Positions 33,869 through 42,935 of a stretch of DNA of 64,000 nt are shown here, in pieces (within the stretch, counting starts at the first letter, position 1; each line of letters starts with the position of its first letter). A program made the position numbers and the translations under genes. The notes under the pieces were generated by a model, which worked only from the letters and a program-made list of their open reading frames with translations, had not been told where the DNA came from and searched no databases. This stretch comes from Sphingobacteriales bacterium (lineage in GTDB: Bacteria; Bacteroidota; Bacteroidia; Sphingobacteriales; Sphingobacteriaceae). The stretch lies in assembly GCA_025353765.1 (NCBI GenBank), contig JANXOD010000002.1, positions 62,001 to 126,000 of the forward strand, read 5' to 3'.

Positions 33869-34179
33869 ATTTTCAAAGGTTAAGTTAGCAAGCAAATTAA
33901 TTGTTTATTTTTATACTAACAAGTATTTTATTATATTTTAAGTATTTTAAATAATTTATTTATTATTTATCGCCCCGAAATATAATAGTGTGCAGGATGG
34001 TACTTCCAAAGTTGGAACATAGGCACTGCAGTGTGCGGGATGGTACTGCAAACTTTGGAGGGCGTATTATAACAAACTAATTTTTCTATGAAAGTACTAA
34101 AACATACTGGACCATTCTAAGGTTTATTGTATTCAGGTCATGATATGGCTTGCAAGCTTATTTTAAGTATAAAAATGAT
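33869..34179. other. AT-rich intergenic region with 28-bp repeat pair
   Basis: This 311-bp region between divergent genes has no coding frame I would support. The left half is very AT-rich. The right part contains two imperfect 28-bp direct repeats (33988-34015 and 34031-34058), a GC-richer island in AT-rich DNA, with a GCACTGCAGTGTGC palindromic stretch between them. Confidence 0.5.
33988..34058. repeat. Pair of imperfect 28-bp direct repeats, 43-bp period
   Basis: Copies at 33988-34015 and 34031-34058 match at 23 of 28 positions. The shared core is GTGTGCxGGATGGTACT followed by a CAAAxxTTGG-like half palindrome. Base composition is richer in G and C than the surroundings, which suggests a mobile or dispersed repeat rather than drift. 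Confidence 0.5.
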
Positions 34180-34518
34180 ATGATAAAGAATTTATCTAAT
34201 GTGGGGCATTTCTTTTGGGGAGATAATTGCGAACGATGGGAGTTTTTAATATCGGATGACTTAATCGTGGTACAGGAGAAAATGCCTCCCGGTACAGCCG
34301 AACAGATGCATTTTCATAAAAAGGCGCAGCAATTCTTTTATATACTTTCAGGTATTGCAACGTTTAACGTGGAAGGCCAGTTATTTAAATTAAAAGCGAA
34401 TGAAGGAATTTCTATTCTACCTAATGTGATGCACCAATTTTCTAATCGTGAAGAGGAAGATTTAAATTTTCTTTTAATCTCTCAGCCTACATCAAAAGAA
34501 GACAGATATAATATATAG
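34180..34518 (+). CDS. Cupin domain protein (112 aa)
   Basis: A small cytoplasmic single-domain cupin. The start at ATG 34180 (MIKNLSNVGHFFWGDNCERW) is chosen over an upstream in-frame TTG at 34150. Cupin motif 1 is PPGTAEQMHFHKKAQQFFYI, with two metal-binding His and Gln in the usual Glu position, then GIATFNVEGQ. Motif 2 is SILPNVMHQFSN with one His. The substrate is unknown. A second cupin gene, exported and only distantly related, follows 54 bp later on the same strand. Confidence 0.85.
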   Translation: MIKNLSNVGHFFWGDNCERWEFLISDDLIVVQEKMPPGTAEQMHFHKKAQQFFYILSGIATFNVEGQLFKLKANEGISILPNVMHQFSNREEEDLNFLLISQPTSKEDRYNI

Positions 34519-34572
34519 GTTCAATTCAACATATTTCAAAGCTGTGCTATTTCTATAAATTCTTATAAAACG

Positions 34573-34968
34573 ATGAAAACAATACTTAGTTTTTTAGTGC
34601 TCACTTTACTTTTTAAGAATGCTATGGCACAACAGGAAATAATAAGGAAAGAATTACTTAGTGCAGAAATTGGGAAAAGGATTATTTCAAAAGTAGATGT
34701 ACGAGAAATTAGCTTTGAGCCATTGCAAAGAACAGGTCGCCATAAACATCCTTGTCCGGTTTTTGGATATATAGCAGAAGGACAAATACTATTTCAGGTA
34801 GAAGGCCAGCCGCTACAGATTTTGAAAGCAGGGGAAGCTTTTTATGAACCTGTTGATACCCCGATAGCACATTTTGATAATATTTCCGATAAATATCCGG
34901 CAAAGTTTATTGCCTACTATCTCTTAAATGGAGAAAAGGAGCTTATTGAAATGCTGCCAGAAAAGTAG
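34573..34968 (+). CDS. Exported cupin domain protein (131 aa)
   Basis: A single-domain cupin with a signal peptide (MKTILSFLVLTLLFKNAMAQ, cleavage after AMA). Motif 1 includes RTGRHKHPCPVFGYIAEGQI, with two His, and motif 2 is GEAFYEPVDTPIAHFDN with the third His. The metal-binding site therefore looks complete and would be periplasmic. The function is unknown. Similar exported cupins in Bacteroidota lie near small-molecule or efflux genes, but none is visible here. It is followed by a small exported hypothetical gene 68 bp later. Confidence 0.87.
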   Translation: MKTILSFLVLTLLFKNAMAQQEIIRKELLSAEIGKRIISKVDVREISFEPLQRTGRHKHPCPVFGYIAEGQILFQVEGQPLQILKAGEAFYEPVDTPIAHFDNISDKYPAKFIAYYLLNGEKELIEMLPEK

Positions 34969-35036
34969 AAGAATTTGCAGATAGCTACTAGCTATTAAGT
35001 TCACCAGAATCAAATAAAAACCCTAAACTTGTCTTC

Positions 35037-35579
35037 ATGAAATACACTTTACTCTTTATCGTAATGATGCTAAGTTCGGGGCTTATAAAAGCTCAGAAAG
35101 GAAATAACCAGCTAAAACTGATGGTAGAAATGGGTATAGCCGAACAGCCCAATACTATTGGACCCGGTTTATTTTTAAAAGGCCTATATGGCTTGGGTAC
35201 ATCCTCACAATTTACTCTTACATCAGGATTTTCTATGTTTCAATCAGAGAGTGGTATTGTGGGTTATAGAGCAACAATTACCCATTTGATTCCTGTTTTA
35301 GCAGGGTATAAACAGAATATTCATCAATTTTATATAGAGCCTCAACTCGGTTTTGGAGAATTGGGCGGCAGAATAGATATTGGCGGAGATTATGCTAAGC
35401 CCTCTGTTGGGGCTTTTTTCTGGGCAATAGGTGGAGGCTATGATATGAAGCAATTGAATATAGGTATCCGATACCAAAGTGCACATGGTATAGAGAGTGC
35501 TTCGGCAGGTGATTGGAGTAATAAGAGCTTTCATTACACAGGTATATCTGTTGCTTATAGTATTTTTTATAAGAAATAA
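35037..35579 (+). CDS. Exported beta-rich hypothetical protein (180 aa), outer-membrane-like
   Basis: The signal peptide MKYTLLFIVMMLSSGLIKAQ is followed by a 160-residue mature part with alternating amphipathic strands (LFLKGLYGLGTSSQFTLTSG, IEPQLGFGELGGRIDIGG, NIGIRYQSAHGIESA). It ends in an aromatic residue pattern, ISVAYSIFYKK. This suits a small eight-stranded outer-membrane barrel. There is no named family I can identify. It stands in a rightward run of small genes (34180 to 35983). Confidence 0.65.
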   Translation: MKYTLLFIVMMLSSGLIKAQKGNNQLKLMVEMGIAEQPNTIGPGLFLKGLYGLGTSSQFTLTSGFSMFQSESGIVGYRATITHLIPVLAGYKQNIHQFYIEPQLGFGELGGRIDIGGDYAKPSVGAFFWAIGGGYDMKQLNIGIRYQSAHGIESASAGDWSNKSFHYTGISVAYSIFYKK

Positions 35580-35614
35580 TTTTTAATGCTGTTGAGATAT
35601 CAGCAATAAACAAC

Positions 35615-35983
35615 TTGAGCGAAATAGATAACTTTTATCTGCAAAAAGATGAACCTGTAAAAAGCTGTTTATTAGCCTTGCGGGAAATTATTCTTTCGCA
35701 AGACAAAGACATTACGGATGTCTGGAAATACGGAATGCCTTTTTTCTGTTATAAAGGCAAAATGTTTTGCTATTTATGGGTTCACAAAAAATATCATCAG
35801 CCTTATATTGGAATTGTGGAAGGAAAGCGTTTTGATCATCCCGATCTGATTATTGAAAAGCGTTCGCGAATGAAGATCATGTTAATCGATGCAAGTCAGG
35901 ATTTGCCTATTAAGACAATTGAAATAATCTTACAACAAGCCATCAGTTTTTATAAAACCGGAGAAATAAAGCTGAAAGGTTAA
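35615..35983 (+). CDS. DUF1801 family protein
   Basis: A 122-residue cytoplasmic DUF1801 (YdhG-like) protein. The frame starts at TTG 35615 (translated [10 protein letters not shown]), with no better ATG in frame. Family features are the N-terminal helix then [20 protein letters not shown] and the [12 protein letters not shown] ending. The family has no firm function. It converges with selD and their 3' ends overlap by 4 bp (35980-35983). Confidence 0.82.
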   Translation: MSEIDNFYLQKDEPVKSCLLALREIILSQDKDITDVWKYGMPFFCYKGKMFCYLWVHKKYHQPYIGIVEGKRFDHPDLIIEKRSRMKIMLIDASQDLPIKTIEIILQQAISFYKTGEIKLKG

Positions 35984-37029
35984 CTAATAAAAATCAATTC
36001 TTCACCCAGCTTTTCTTCCAGCCAGCCAAACGCAATAATATTCTTTTCAGGAATTCCATTTTCCTGTAAAACAGATTCAAATTCTTCGGCATATTCCGGT
36101 GCTACAGCTACTAAGAGTCCGCCGCTGGTTTGGGGGTCTGCCAGAATAGTGGTTGCACAACTCAAATCTGCACCGTCCGAAGCCACTTTATGGCCATAAC
36201 TTGCCCAGTTTCTGTGTGTGCCTCCTGGGATGGAATTCTGATCCAGGTATTCATCCAAAATAGTGATCTTAGGAACTTTTTCAAACTCAATATGAGCTTG
36301 CAGATTACTTCCTTCACACATTTCTGATAAATGGCCCAATAAACCAAAACCGGTCACATCCGTCATGGCTTTTACATAGTCTAGTTTGCCCAATGTTTCC
36401 CCGATCTTGTTCAGCATGGCCATGCTTTCAGAAGCAATAAAGGCATGTTCTGATCGTAAGATGCCTTTCTTTTGGGCAGTGGTTAAAATGCCAACTCCTA
36501 ATGCTTTGGTTAAATAGAGTTTGCATCCTGCGGTTGCGGTGGAGTTCTTTTTCAGGTTTTTAATATCTATAATTCCATTCACAGCTAAACCAAAAACCGG
36601 CTCCGGACAATCAATACTGTGTCCGCCTGCAAGCGTGATACCAGCCTGGGCACAAACAGCCCGTGAACCTTCCAATACTTTTTGAGCCACTTCGGGCGAA
36701 AGCTTATCAATCGGCCAGCCTAAAATAGCGATCGCTAAAATGGGTTTGCCACCCATAGCATATACATCACTTATCGCGTTAGCAGAGGCAATGCGTCCGA
36801 AATCGTATGGGTCATCCACAATAGGCATAAAAAAATCTGTGGTAGAAATTAAAGCGGTACCATTACCCAGATCGTAAACTGCAGCATCATCCCGGGTATC
36901 GTTCCCTACCAGTAAGTTTGCGTCTGTTTGATGCTTAATCGGGCTATGTAAAATCTTATCTAAAATAGCCGGACTGATTTTACATCCGCAGCCTGCACCA
37001 TGAGAGTATTGTGTGAGTTTGATATCCAT
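35980..37029 (-). CDS. selD: Selenide, water dikinase (selenophosphate synthetase)
   Basis: Makes selenophosphate from selenide and ATP, the selenium donor for 2-selenouridine and selenocysteine. The 349-residue enzyme carries the N-terminal active site [14 protein letters not shown] with catalytic Cys14, not selenocysteine, and Lys17. It also has [28 protein letters not shown] and [12 protein letters not shown]. It is complete. It starts 1 bp after the DUF2306 stop. mnmH lies 1.5 kb away on the same strand, and no selA, selB or tRNA-Sec is seen in the window, so the likely use is tRNA 2-selenouridine. Confidence 0.96.
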   Translation of the reverse strand: MDIKLTQYSHGAGCGCKISPAILDKILHSPIKHQTDANLLVGNDTRDDAAVYDLGNGTALISTTDFFMPIVDDPYDFGRIASANAISDVYAMGGKPILAIAILGWPIDKLSPEVAQKVLEGSRAVCAQAGITLAGGHSIDCPEPVFGLAVNGIIDIKNLKKNSTATAGCKLYLTKALGVGILTTAQKKGILRSEHAFIASESMAMLNKIGETLGKLDYVKAMTDVTGFGLLGHLSEMCEGSNLQAHIEFEKVPKITILDEYLDQNSIPGGTHRNWASYGHKVASDGADLSCATTILADPQTSGGLLVAVAPEYAEEFESVLQENGIPEKNIIAFGWLEEKLGEELIFIS

Positions 37030-37030
37030 T

Positions 37031-37681
37031 TCAGATAAATTTTAAGGATAATTTAGGCTGGTATTTATATATAATATATTCGGCAACGGCCAGATTTAAT
37101 GTCCAGCCTAACCAGGCTACAATACGGTAAACATCCATTGGTGCCGGGTGAAAGAAATAAACAATAACATACTTCCATGCTCGTAAAGTTACAGCAGATA
37201 AGGTTAAGGCAAAGCTGCGGATCATAAATGCTTTATGTTCTACAAACCTTTTTTTTGTAGCACATATCCATGCCCGGGTAGTGAAATATATCCATAATAT
37301 AGCTAATATTCCAAAAGCAAAGCGGGATATTAAGCCTCCGTTTGCATACAAAGCCATAATGAAACTTGCCGGTCCGGTAATGAATAAAATGGCTAATACA
37401 TAAATATAGCCCATAGTGCGATGAAACCTAGGGTATCGCTTTAACAGAAAAGTCCAGAATTGAAAAAATCCCGAAAGAAGGACAAACATACTGCTGAATA
37501 CGTGAATGAAAAAGGCAATTTTCCAGTGAGTGATTGGCAAATATTGTTGTTTGATCTTTAGGAATGCAACATCTGTACGAATGGGAAAATAAGCTAATGT
37601 AATGCGTAATAGTAGAAAGGCAAAGAATAAAAAAATAAGCGATAGAGAAATTTGCTTAAATAAATTTATACTTTTAATCAT
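37031..37681 (-). CDS. DUF2306 family membrane protein
   Basis: A 216-residue integral membrane protein, read from ATG 37681 with an adjacent GTG at 37684. Six or so helices are predicted, among them [40 protein letters not shown] and [19 protein letters not shown], with an [10 protein letters not shown] motif typical of DUF2306 and a polar [19 protein letters not shown] near residue 150. The function is unknown; the family's conserved His residues suggest haem or quinone chemistry. It lies 1 bp upstream of selD and is probably co-transcribed. A -7 box is at 37700-37707. Confidence 0.85.
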   Translation of the reverse strand: MIKSINLFKQISLSLIFLFFAFLLLRITLAYFPIRTDVAFLKIKQQYLPITHWKIAFFIHVFSSMFVLLSGFFQFWTFLLKRYPRFHRTMGYIYVLAILFITGPASFIMALYANGGLISRFAFGILAILWIYFTTRAWICATKKRFVEHKAFMIRSFALTLSAVTLRAWKYVIVYFFHPAPMDVYRIVAWLGWTLNLAVAEYIIYKYQPKLSLKFI

Positions 37682-37699
37682 CACTTTTATACCTCATCA

Positions 37700-37707
37700 C
37701 AAATATA
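37700..37707 (-). promoter_or_regulatory. -7 box for the DUF2306-selD operon
   Basis: Read leftward it is TATATTTG, an exact TAnnTTTG match 18 bp before ATG 37681. The leader would be about 12 nt. Confidence 0.55.
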
Positions 37708-37717
37708 ACAGAAGGCC

Positions 37718-38500
37718 ATGAAGAATATTTATATACTTGCTATTTTAACCATACTGGTATCATGCCAACAATCGAAAAAAGCTTCTAATACTGCAAACGA
37801 TAAGAAAACCGAAGCAACAGATTCTGTTGTGCAACAACAAGGCTTTGTTAAGCAGCAGGAAGTGATAGATAGTGCATTACAGCGCATCATCGGATCATAC
37901 GTTGGAGATTTTGGAAACGATAAAATAAATAGTAATAAAATTACTCTTATTGTATCCGGCCTAAAGAAGGATTCTGTTAGTGGAAGAAGTATTGTTGGAG
38001 GGAACGACAGACCTTTTAAAGGTATATTCAGGTTAGAGAAGGGTGTTTATTTTGTGAAAGCCAATGAGCCTGGTGATGATAAATATGATGGTGTTTTTGA
38101 TTTTTCATTTGATCCGGCCAAACCGGATGTGGTAACGGGTTCATGGACACCAAACCAGAAGGAGCAGAAATCAAAACAGTTTACGCTTAAAAAACGTGCG
38201 TTTGTTTATATGAAAGATGTAGGTAGTTTCCCAATGGCCTCTACGCGTGTGCTAAAAGAAGAAGATGTAGAAAACATGTCTTCTTATGATTTAACCATGA
38301 TGCGTAATGAAATTTTTGCCAGACATGGATATTGCTTTAAGGAGAAAAATATGCGCAGGGTATTTGAGATTAATGATTGGTATGTGCCTAATACGGTGAG
38401 TGTGCTAAAAGATCTTACTGATATTGAAAAAAAGAATATAAAGTTGATCAAGCGTTATGAAAAATACCAGGAAGATGAGGGCGATAGTTATGGCAGATAA
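37718..38500 (+). CDS. YARHG-domain lipoprotein (260 aa)
   Basis: The N-terminus MKNIYILAILTILVSCQQSK contains a lipobox (LVSC), so it is an outer-membrane or periplasmic lipoprotein. A Gln/Lys/Thr-rich linker is followed by a beta-rich middle region (ITLIVSGLKKDSVSGR, GIFRLEKGVYFVKANEPGD). The last 75 residues are a YARHG domain: SYDLTMMRNEIFARHGYCF and NDWYVPNTVSVLKDLTDIE. YARHG is an extracellular domain of unknown role seen near cell-wall genes. It diverges from DUF2306-selD and is convergent with mnmH, with 1 bp between stops. Confidence 0.88.
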   Translation: MKNIYILAILTILVSCQQSKKASNTANDKKTEATDSVVQQQGFVKQQEVIDSALQRIIGSYVGDFGNDKINSNKITLIVSGLKKDSVSGRSIVGGNDRPFKGIFRLEKGVYFVKANEPGDDKYDGVFDFSFDPAKPDVVTGSWTPNQKEQKSKQFTLKKRAFVYMKDVGSFPMASTRVLKEEDVENMSSYDLTMMRNEIFARHGYCFKEKNMRRVFEINDWYVPNTVSVLKDLTDIEKKNIKLIKRYEKYQEDEGDSYGR

Positions 38501-38501
38501 C

Positions 38502-39542
38502 TTAATTAGAGAACGAATGTATTTCTTTAATTAAGTTTAATATATTTTTGGCATTTATAGCAGATGCAGTATTGCCGCATATTACTTCATGTATCGTATC
38601 GGGGATACGTTTACCTTGGCCCAGACGGTAAGTTTTATCATAGTAGAAAAGAACTATCCGGATAAAATCTTTTATTCTCTCTTCTTTAATAGCTAAAACA
38701 GCATCTCTGCATTGTTCGGGGCCAAGACGTTTTGCAATGCGTTCTGTTGAATCTATTAGAAATTGTTTATTAAGTATGCCATATTCCTGAACTAAAAAAT
38801 TGATACGCTCTTCTAGTGGAACTACCATGTTGAAAACAGTTGCCTGTCGCATTTGATGCCATAATGGATTTGGAATGAATCGCTTCCCGATGGTAATACT
38901 TTCATCTTCCAGCCAAACTGGTTTTTCTTTGTCGATTTCATCAAGTTGTGTGGCCAGGTCGTTTTCAAATTGCTCCTGTGTAGGCTGGGTTAACTTATCC
39001 ATTGATCCGTAAGAAGATCCCTGGTGCTGAGCTAAACCCTCCAGATCAATGCTTTGTTCACCCTGCTTTCTTAACTCTTCTAAAACCTGGGTTTTGCCAG
39101 AACCTGTCATCCCGCCAAGAATGAAAATAGGGAATTGCTCTGTAAATTTATCTAATACCCAGCGACGGTATTTTTTATAGCCACCTTCCAGCAAATAAAC
39201 TTCAAATCCATATAAATTAAGCGCCCAGGCCATAGCTCCGCTGCGCATGCCACCACGCCAGCAATGAAGGCCAATTTTTTTATCAGGTGCAATTTCTAAT
39301 GCTTGTTTTATAAATCCCGACCATTTACACCCGGCAAGATCTAACCCCAGTAAAATAGCTTGTTCACGGCCAATCTGTTTGTATGTTGTACCCACCTGAA
39401 CCCGTTCTTCATTACTGAAAATGGGGATATTAAAAGCTCCTGATATATGTCCCTGTTCAAATTCTAAAGGTGTACGGGCATCAGCAACCGGTATCGTTTT
39501 ACCTCTTTGTAAAAACTCAGATATGGAAAGCGTGTTAATCAT
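38502..39542 (-). CDS. mnmH: tRNA 2-selenouridine synthase
   Basis: Converts 2-thiouridine at the tRNA wobble position to 2-selenouridine by way of geranylated intermediates, using selenophosphate from SelD. The 346 residues comprise an N-terminal rhodanese domain with active-site Cys94 in [11 protein letters not shown], followed by a P-loop domain, [18 protein letters not shown], at about 140-157. Length and both signature domains are normal for MnmH/SelU. The start ATG at 39542 overlaps the pdxJ stop by 4 bp (ATGA), so expression is coupled to pdxJ. Confidence 0.95.
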   Translation of the reverse strand: MINTLSISEFLQRGKTIPVADARTPLEFEQGHISGAFNIPIFSNEERVQVGTTYKQIGREQAILLGLDLAGCKWSGFIKQALEIAPDKKIGLHCWRGGMRSGAMAWALNLYGFEVYLLEGGYKKYRRWVLDKFTEQFPIFILGGMTGSGKTQVLEELRKQGEQSIDLEGLAQHQGSSYGSMDKLTQPTQEQFENDLATQLDEIDKEKPVWLEDESITIGKRFIPNPLWHQMRQATVFNMVVPLEERINFLVQEYGILNKQFLIDSTERIAKRLGPEQCRDAVLAIKEERIKDFIRIVLFYYDKTYRLGQGKRIPDTIHEVICGNTASAINAKNILNLIKEIHSFSN

Positions 39543-40261
39543 GGGATGTTCAATTGCCTCAAATACATTTGTATCGTGTTTTCTAATCCATGATACAAAG
39601 CATCACAAATTAGAGCATGGCCAATACTTACTTCTAATAAACCAGGTATATGTTCTGCGAAATAGCGTAAGTTATGAAGATCCAAATCATGGCCTGCATT
39701 AATACCCAAGCTTAATTGATTGGCAAGTTTTGCCGCTTCTGCATACGGCTTTACGGCTATTTCTTTATTTTGATGATATCCGGTTGCATAAGCCTCGGTG
39801 TACAGTTCAATCCGATCGGTTCCGGTTGTCGCTGCTGCTTCAATTATTTCCTTTACGGGATCAACAAAAATGGAAACCCGTATTCCCGCTGATTGGAATT
39901 CTGCAATGATCTCTTTTAAATAAGATTGATGTTTCAGAGTATCCCAGCCATGATTGGATGTTAATTGTCCTTCGGCATCTGGGACCAGTGTAACCTGAGC
40001 AGGCTTATTTGCTAACACAAGTTCTATGAATTTTTTTTCTGTAGGATTTCCCTCAATGTTGAATTCGGTGCTGATTGCACTTTTTAAATCATATACATCC
40101 TGGTAACGGATATGCCGTTCATCTGGGCGAGGGTGAACGGTGATTCCCTGCGCTCCAAAGCGTTCTGCATCCAAAGCAACTTTAATCAGATCGGGATTAT
40201 TGCCGCCACGAGAATTTCTAAGTGTTGCTATTTTGTTGATATTGACGGAGAGCTTGGCCAT
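39539..40261 (-). CDS. pdxJ: Pyridoxine 5'-phosphate synthase
   Basis: Condenses 1-deoxy-D-xylulose 5-phosphate with 3-amino-2-oxopropyl phosphate to give pyridoxine 5'-phosphate. The frame extends to 40330, but the family start is ATG 40261 ([20 protein letters not shown]), 240 residues. Conserved blocks include [44 protein letters not shown] and [16 protein letters not shown]. Glu and His active-site residues are present. It is first of a two-gene unit with mnmH (4-bp overlap). A TATTTTTG box lies only 4 bp before the ATG. Confidence 0.95.
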   Translation of the reverse strand: MAKLSVNINKIATLRNSRGGNNPDLIKVALDAERFGAQGITVHPRPDERHIRYQDVYDLKSAISTEFNIEGNPTEKKFIELVLANKPAQVTLVPDAEGQLTSNHGWDTLKHQSYLKEIIAEFQSAGIRVSIFVDPVKEIIEAAATTGTDRIELYTEAYATGYHQNKEIAVKPYAEAAKLANQLSLGINAGHDLDLHNLRYFAEHIPGLLEVSIGHALICDALYHGLENTIQMYLRQLNIP

Positions 40262-40332
40262 GCTCAAAAATACAAAACCAAGTATATAATAGATTTTATT
40301 TTTATTAAAACTGAATTGCCAAATCAGCATAA

Positions 40333-40362
40333 AAAAACCCAGGCTTTTAGTCCTGGGTTTTT
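40333..40362 (-). terminator. Intrinsic terminator after OmpA gene
   Basis: AAAAACCCAGG (40333-40343) pairs with CCTGGGTTTTT (40352-40362) with an 8-nt loop and flanking A-run. It lies 22 bp beyond the stop of the OmpA-family gene ending at 40385, just upstream of pdxJ. Confidence 0.85.
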
Positions 40363-40384
40363 ATGAATAATCCTAAGAAATCAA

Positions 40385-42796
40385 CTATTCAATCTTAAAT
40401 TCTACACGTCTATTTTTCTTTTTGCCAGCAGCAGTCTTGTTACTTGCTAAAGGTTTAGTTTGACCATATCCGGCAGTTGTTATTCTACTTGCATCTACAC
40501 TTAGTAGGTCTAAATAGTCTTTAACAGCCTCAGCACGTTTTTGACTTAAAATTAAATTCTTAGCAGGAGTACCAACATTATCAGTATGTCCTGATAAGGT
40601 TAACTTAAACTCAGGATGAGCGAGTAATAAAGTAGCTACCGCTTTTAAACTCGGGAATGATATTTTCTTAATAACCGCTTTCCCTGTTTCAAACTGTAGA
40701 TTTGCTACTGCTTTAGAAATTATTTTTTGTTCAACCTTAGTTAAGGGAGTATTTACTACTACAACTTCAACTGCTTTCTTTAATGGACAACCATTATTTA
40801 CAGCCGGTCCTGCTTCATCCGGGCAAGCATCCTCGTTATCAGCAATGCCATCATTATCTCTATCCGGACAACCTTTTGTGGCTGCTGGTCCAGGTATAGT
40901 TGGACAGGCATCATCTTTATCAAGAATACCATCGCCGTCAGTATCCGGACAACCTTTTGTAGCAATAGGTCCTGCTACGGTTGGACAAGCATCATCTTTA
41001 TCAGGCGTACCATCACCGTCAGTATCTGGGCAACCTTTTGTAGCTATTGGTCCGGCTATAGTTGGACAAGCATCATCTTTATCAGGAATGCCATCACCAT
41101 CGGTATCCGGACAACCTTTTGTGGCAATAGGTCCTGCTACGGTTGGACAAGCATCATCTTTATCAGGAATGCCATCACCATCAGTATCTGGGCAACCTTT
41201 TGTAGCAATAGGTCCTGCTACGGTTGGACAAGCATCATCTTTATCAGGCGTGCCATCCCCATCTTTATCAGGCCATGGGCAACCGAAGTTTTCTATCGGG
41301 CCAAATACCTTAGGGCATTTGTCAAAATTGTCACTTATTTTGTCACCATCTTTATCTTTTAATCGTTTCTTACCAATAGAGAAATTGATGCCGGTATAAA
41401 CGTTTACGGAACTAAATTTGTTGAAGCCTAATACACCACCTAAATCATCAGAACCGATGAAGAAAAATCCGGAACGAATACCTAATCCAAAGTTTACTTT
41501 ATCGTAACGGGAGATGTATGTTACCGGTACTGCCAGTTCAAATATGCGGCTTTCAAAACGTGGGGCAATAGAAGCCATATTTCCGGTTGGAGAAATTGCC
41601 TTTTCAGTATTTATAACACTATGCAATACATTTGCAGCTATATATAGATGATTAGTTATGTTGTAATCTAAATTTAGATTAAGCGATGTAGGCAAATAGG
41701 ATTTATATTCTTTTGTGGATATTACAGCTGAATTACCATATACATTAATTAATGACTGTTCCAGATTGTTAGTGTCAAATTGATCTATGTCTGCCTGAGA
41801 CCAGGTTTTTGTTTGGGGATACTTAATGCCTAAATTTTTACCATTCTTGTAATTAATGCTACCTAAATCAGTAATGGCTGCACCAAATTTTAATTTATAT
41901 TTTACGGCAGACTGGTCCACATTTGTTTTCCCATCCATTTCGTAATTGTATTTTTCGAAATTGGGCCTCCACTCATATTCAAAACCGATATCACCTCCAA
42001 AGCCAGTACCTGAATTATCAAGAAAACTTTTGAAAGAAATATCGCCTGGTGTTAATAGATTGGGGTTAGAGTAGCCTATATTGGCATCTAAGTTTGAGGT
42101 TTCAACATAATTACTTGTATGAGGATCGCCAACAGTGGGTTCTAATACGCTTATAGTTGAGTGGTTATTGAAAGCTTTTGCACTACCTCCACCAAAAATA
42201 TATTTTCCGGTAATACCTACTTTTAAAACATGATTCCCAGAGTTTAAAAGTACCCTTCCGTAGGATAAAGCACCTTCAGCATACACATTGGCATTCACAT
42301 TAACTTTAGCATCATTAATTGTACCAAAAGCCGTATTATCTACCTTGTCTAAACCATCAATTAATACAGAAAGTAATTTTTGAGAAATATCATTTGCACC
42401 AAAGAGTGTTCTGGCCCTCATGGTAAAAGCAATGCTACTTTTGTCGTTTATAGAAGCCACAAAAGATAATGGAATTTTTAACTCTGCAATTAGATCAAAA
42501 TTTTTATTCTTGCCATTATTATCAATTTGTAGAAGATGATTCAAATCATTGGAACTTCCAGCATTGTCAATAATATCTTTTAACGATTTAAAATGACCAT
42601 AATCATTTGCTACATAGGCATTAAATGAAAATAAATTGATCTGAAATTTTTCCCTTGAATCTGCAATCTTAGCAGGATTGAATGTCACGGAATTTAATGG
42701 AGAGTAATTACTATTGTTTAACATAGAATAACCCTGTGCAAAAATATTGCTACTAAATAGCACTATAAAAACAAATAGCGAATAAATTTTCCTCAT
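40385..42796 (-). CDS. OmpA-family outer-membrane protein with DUF5723 and thrombospondin type 3 repeats
   Basis: An 803-residue outer-membrane protein. The signal peptide MRKIYSLFVFIVLFSSNIFA is followed by a DUF5723-type beta-barrel domain to about residue 470. Seven Ca-binding thrombospondin type 3 repeats then occupy about 481-671, with consensus DxDGDGIPDKDDACP and GPIATKGCP. The last about 110 residues are an OmpA peptidoglycan-binding domain (LTLSGHTDNVGTPAKNL, KRAEAVKDYL and GYGQTKPLASN, with the Asp and Arg contacts). The protein ties the outer membrane to the wall. Five repeats are near identical at DNA level, suggesting recent expansion. Confidence 0.92.
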   Translation of the reverse strand: MRKIYSLFVFIVLFSSNIFAQGYSMLNNSNYSPLNSVTFNPAKIADSREKFQINLFSFNAYVANDYGHFKSLKDIIDNAGSSNDLNHLLQIDNNGKNKNFDLIAELKIPLSFVASINDKSSIAFTMRARTLFGANDISQKLLSVLIDGLDKVDNTAFGTINDAKVNVNANVYAEGALSYGRVLLNSGNHVLKVGITGKYIFGGGSAKAFNNHSTISVLEPTVGDPHTSNYVETSNLDANIGYSNPNLLTPGDISFKSFLDNSGTGFGGDIGFEYEWRPNFEKYNYEMDGKTNVDQSAVKYKLKFGAAITDLGSINYKNGKNLGIKYPQTKTWSQADIDQFDTNNLEQSLINVYGNSAVISTKEYKSYLPTSLNLNLDYNITNHLYIAANVLHSVINTEKAISPTGNMASIAPRFESRIFELAVPVTYISRYDKVNFGLGIRSGFFFIGSDDLGGVLGFNKFSSVNVYTGINFSIGKKRLKDKDGDKISDNFDKCPKVFGPIENFGCPWPDKDGDGTPDKDDACPTVAGPIATKGCPDTDGDGIPDKDDACPTVAGPIATKGCPDTDGDGIPDKDDACPTIAGPIATKGCPDTDGDGTPDKDDACPTVAGPIATKGCPDTDGDGILDKDDACPTIPGPAATKGCPDRDNDGIADNEDACPDEAGPAVNNGCPLKKAVEVVVVNTPLTKVEQKIISKAVANLQFETGKAVIKKISFPSLKAVATLLLAHPEFKLTLSGHTDNVGTPAKNLILSQKRAEAVKDYLDLLSVDASRITTAGYGQTKPLASNKTAAGKKKNRRVEFKIE
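40784..41356 (-). repeat. Tandem 81-bp repeats encoding TSP3 motifs
   Basis: Seven in-frame units within the OmpA-family gene encode 27-29 residues each. The five central units are nearly identical at DNA level and the two outer units are diverged. Homologous recombination or slippage could change copy number. They are coding repeats, not a CRISPR array: unit boundaries follow codons and spacers are absent. Confidence 0.85.
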
Positions 42797-42874
42797 AAAA
42801 TGTTATATAAATTGGGATAAAGATAAATTATCTTGTTAAAATTAAGTATAAATTTATAAGAATGTATTATAAAT

Positions 42875-42914
42875 AAAAAGTGCCTTCTTCTAATTATGGA
42901 AGAAAGCACTTTTT
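42875..42914 (-). terminator. Intrinsic terminator after ahcY
   Basis: AAAAAGTGC (42875-42883) pairs with GCACTTTTT (42906-42914), and the interior CTTCTTC/GAAGAA segments also pair. It lies 21 bp after the ahcY stop. Confidence 0.85.
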
Positions 42915-42935
42915 ATTAGCATTACTTAGAGTGAA

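Noticed and set aside
40784-41356. Evenly spaced repeats that could look like a CRISPR array
   Set aside because: Units are 81 bp, in frame, without unique spacers and encode Ca-binding motifs; no cas genes nearby.
40845-41399. 184-residue rightward open frame with repeated SLSGQPFVAIGPA-like units
   Set aside because: It is the antisense shadow of the TSP3 repeats in the OmpA-family gene; periodicity comes from the coding strand, and the real gene has motifs and a signal peptide.
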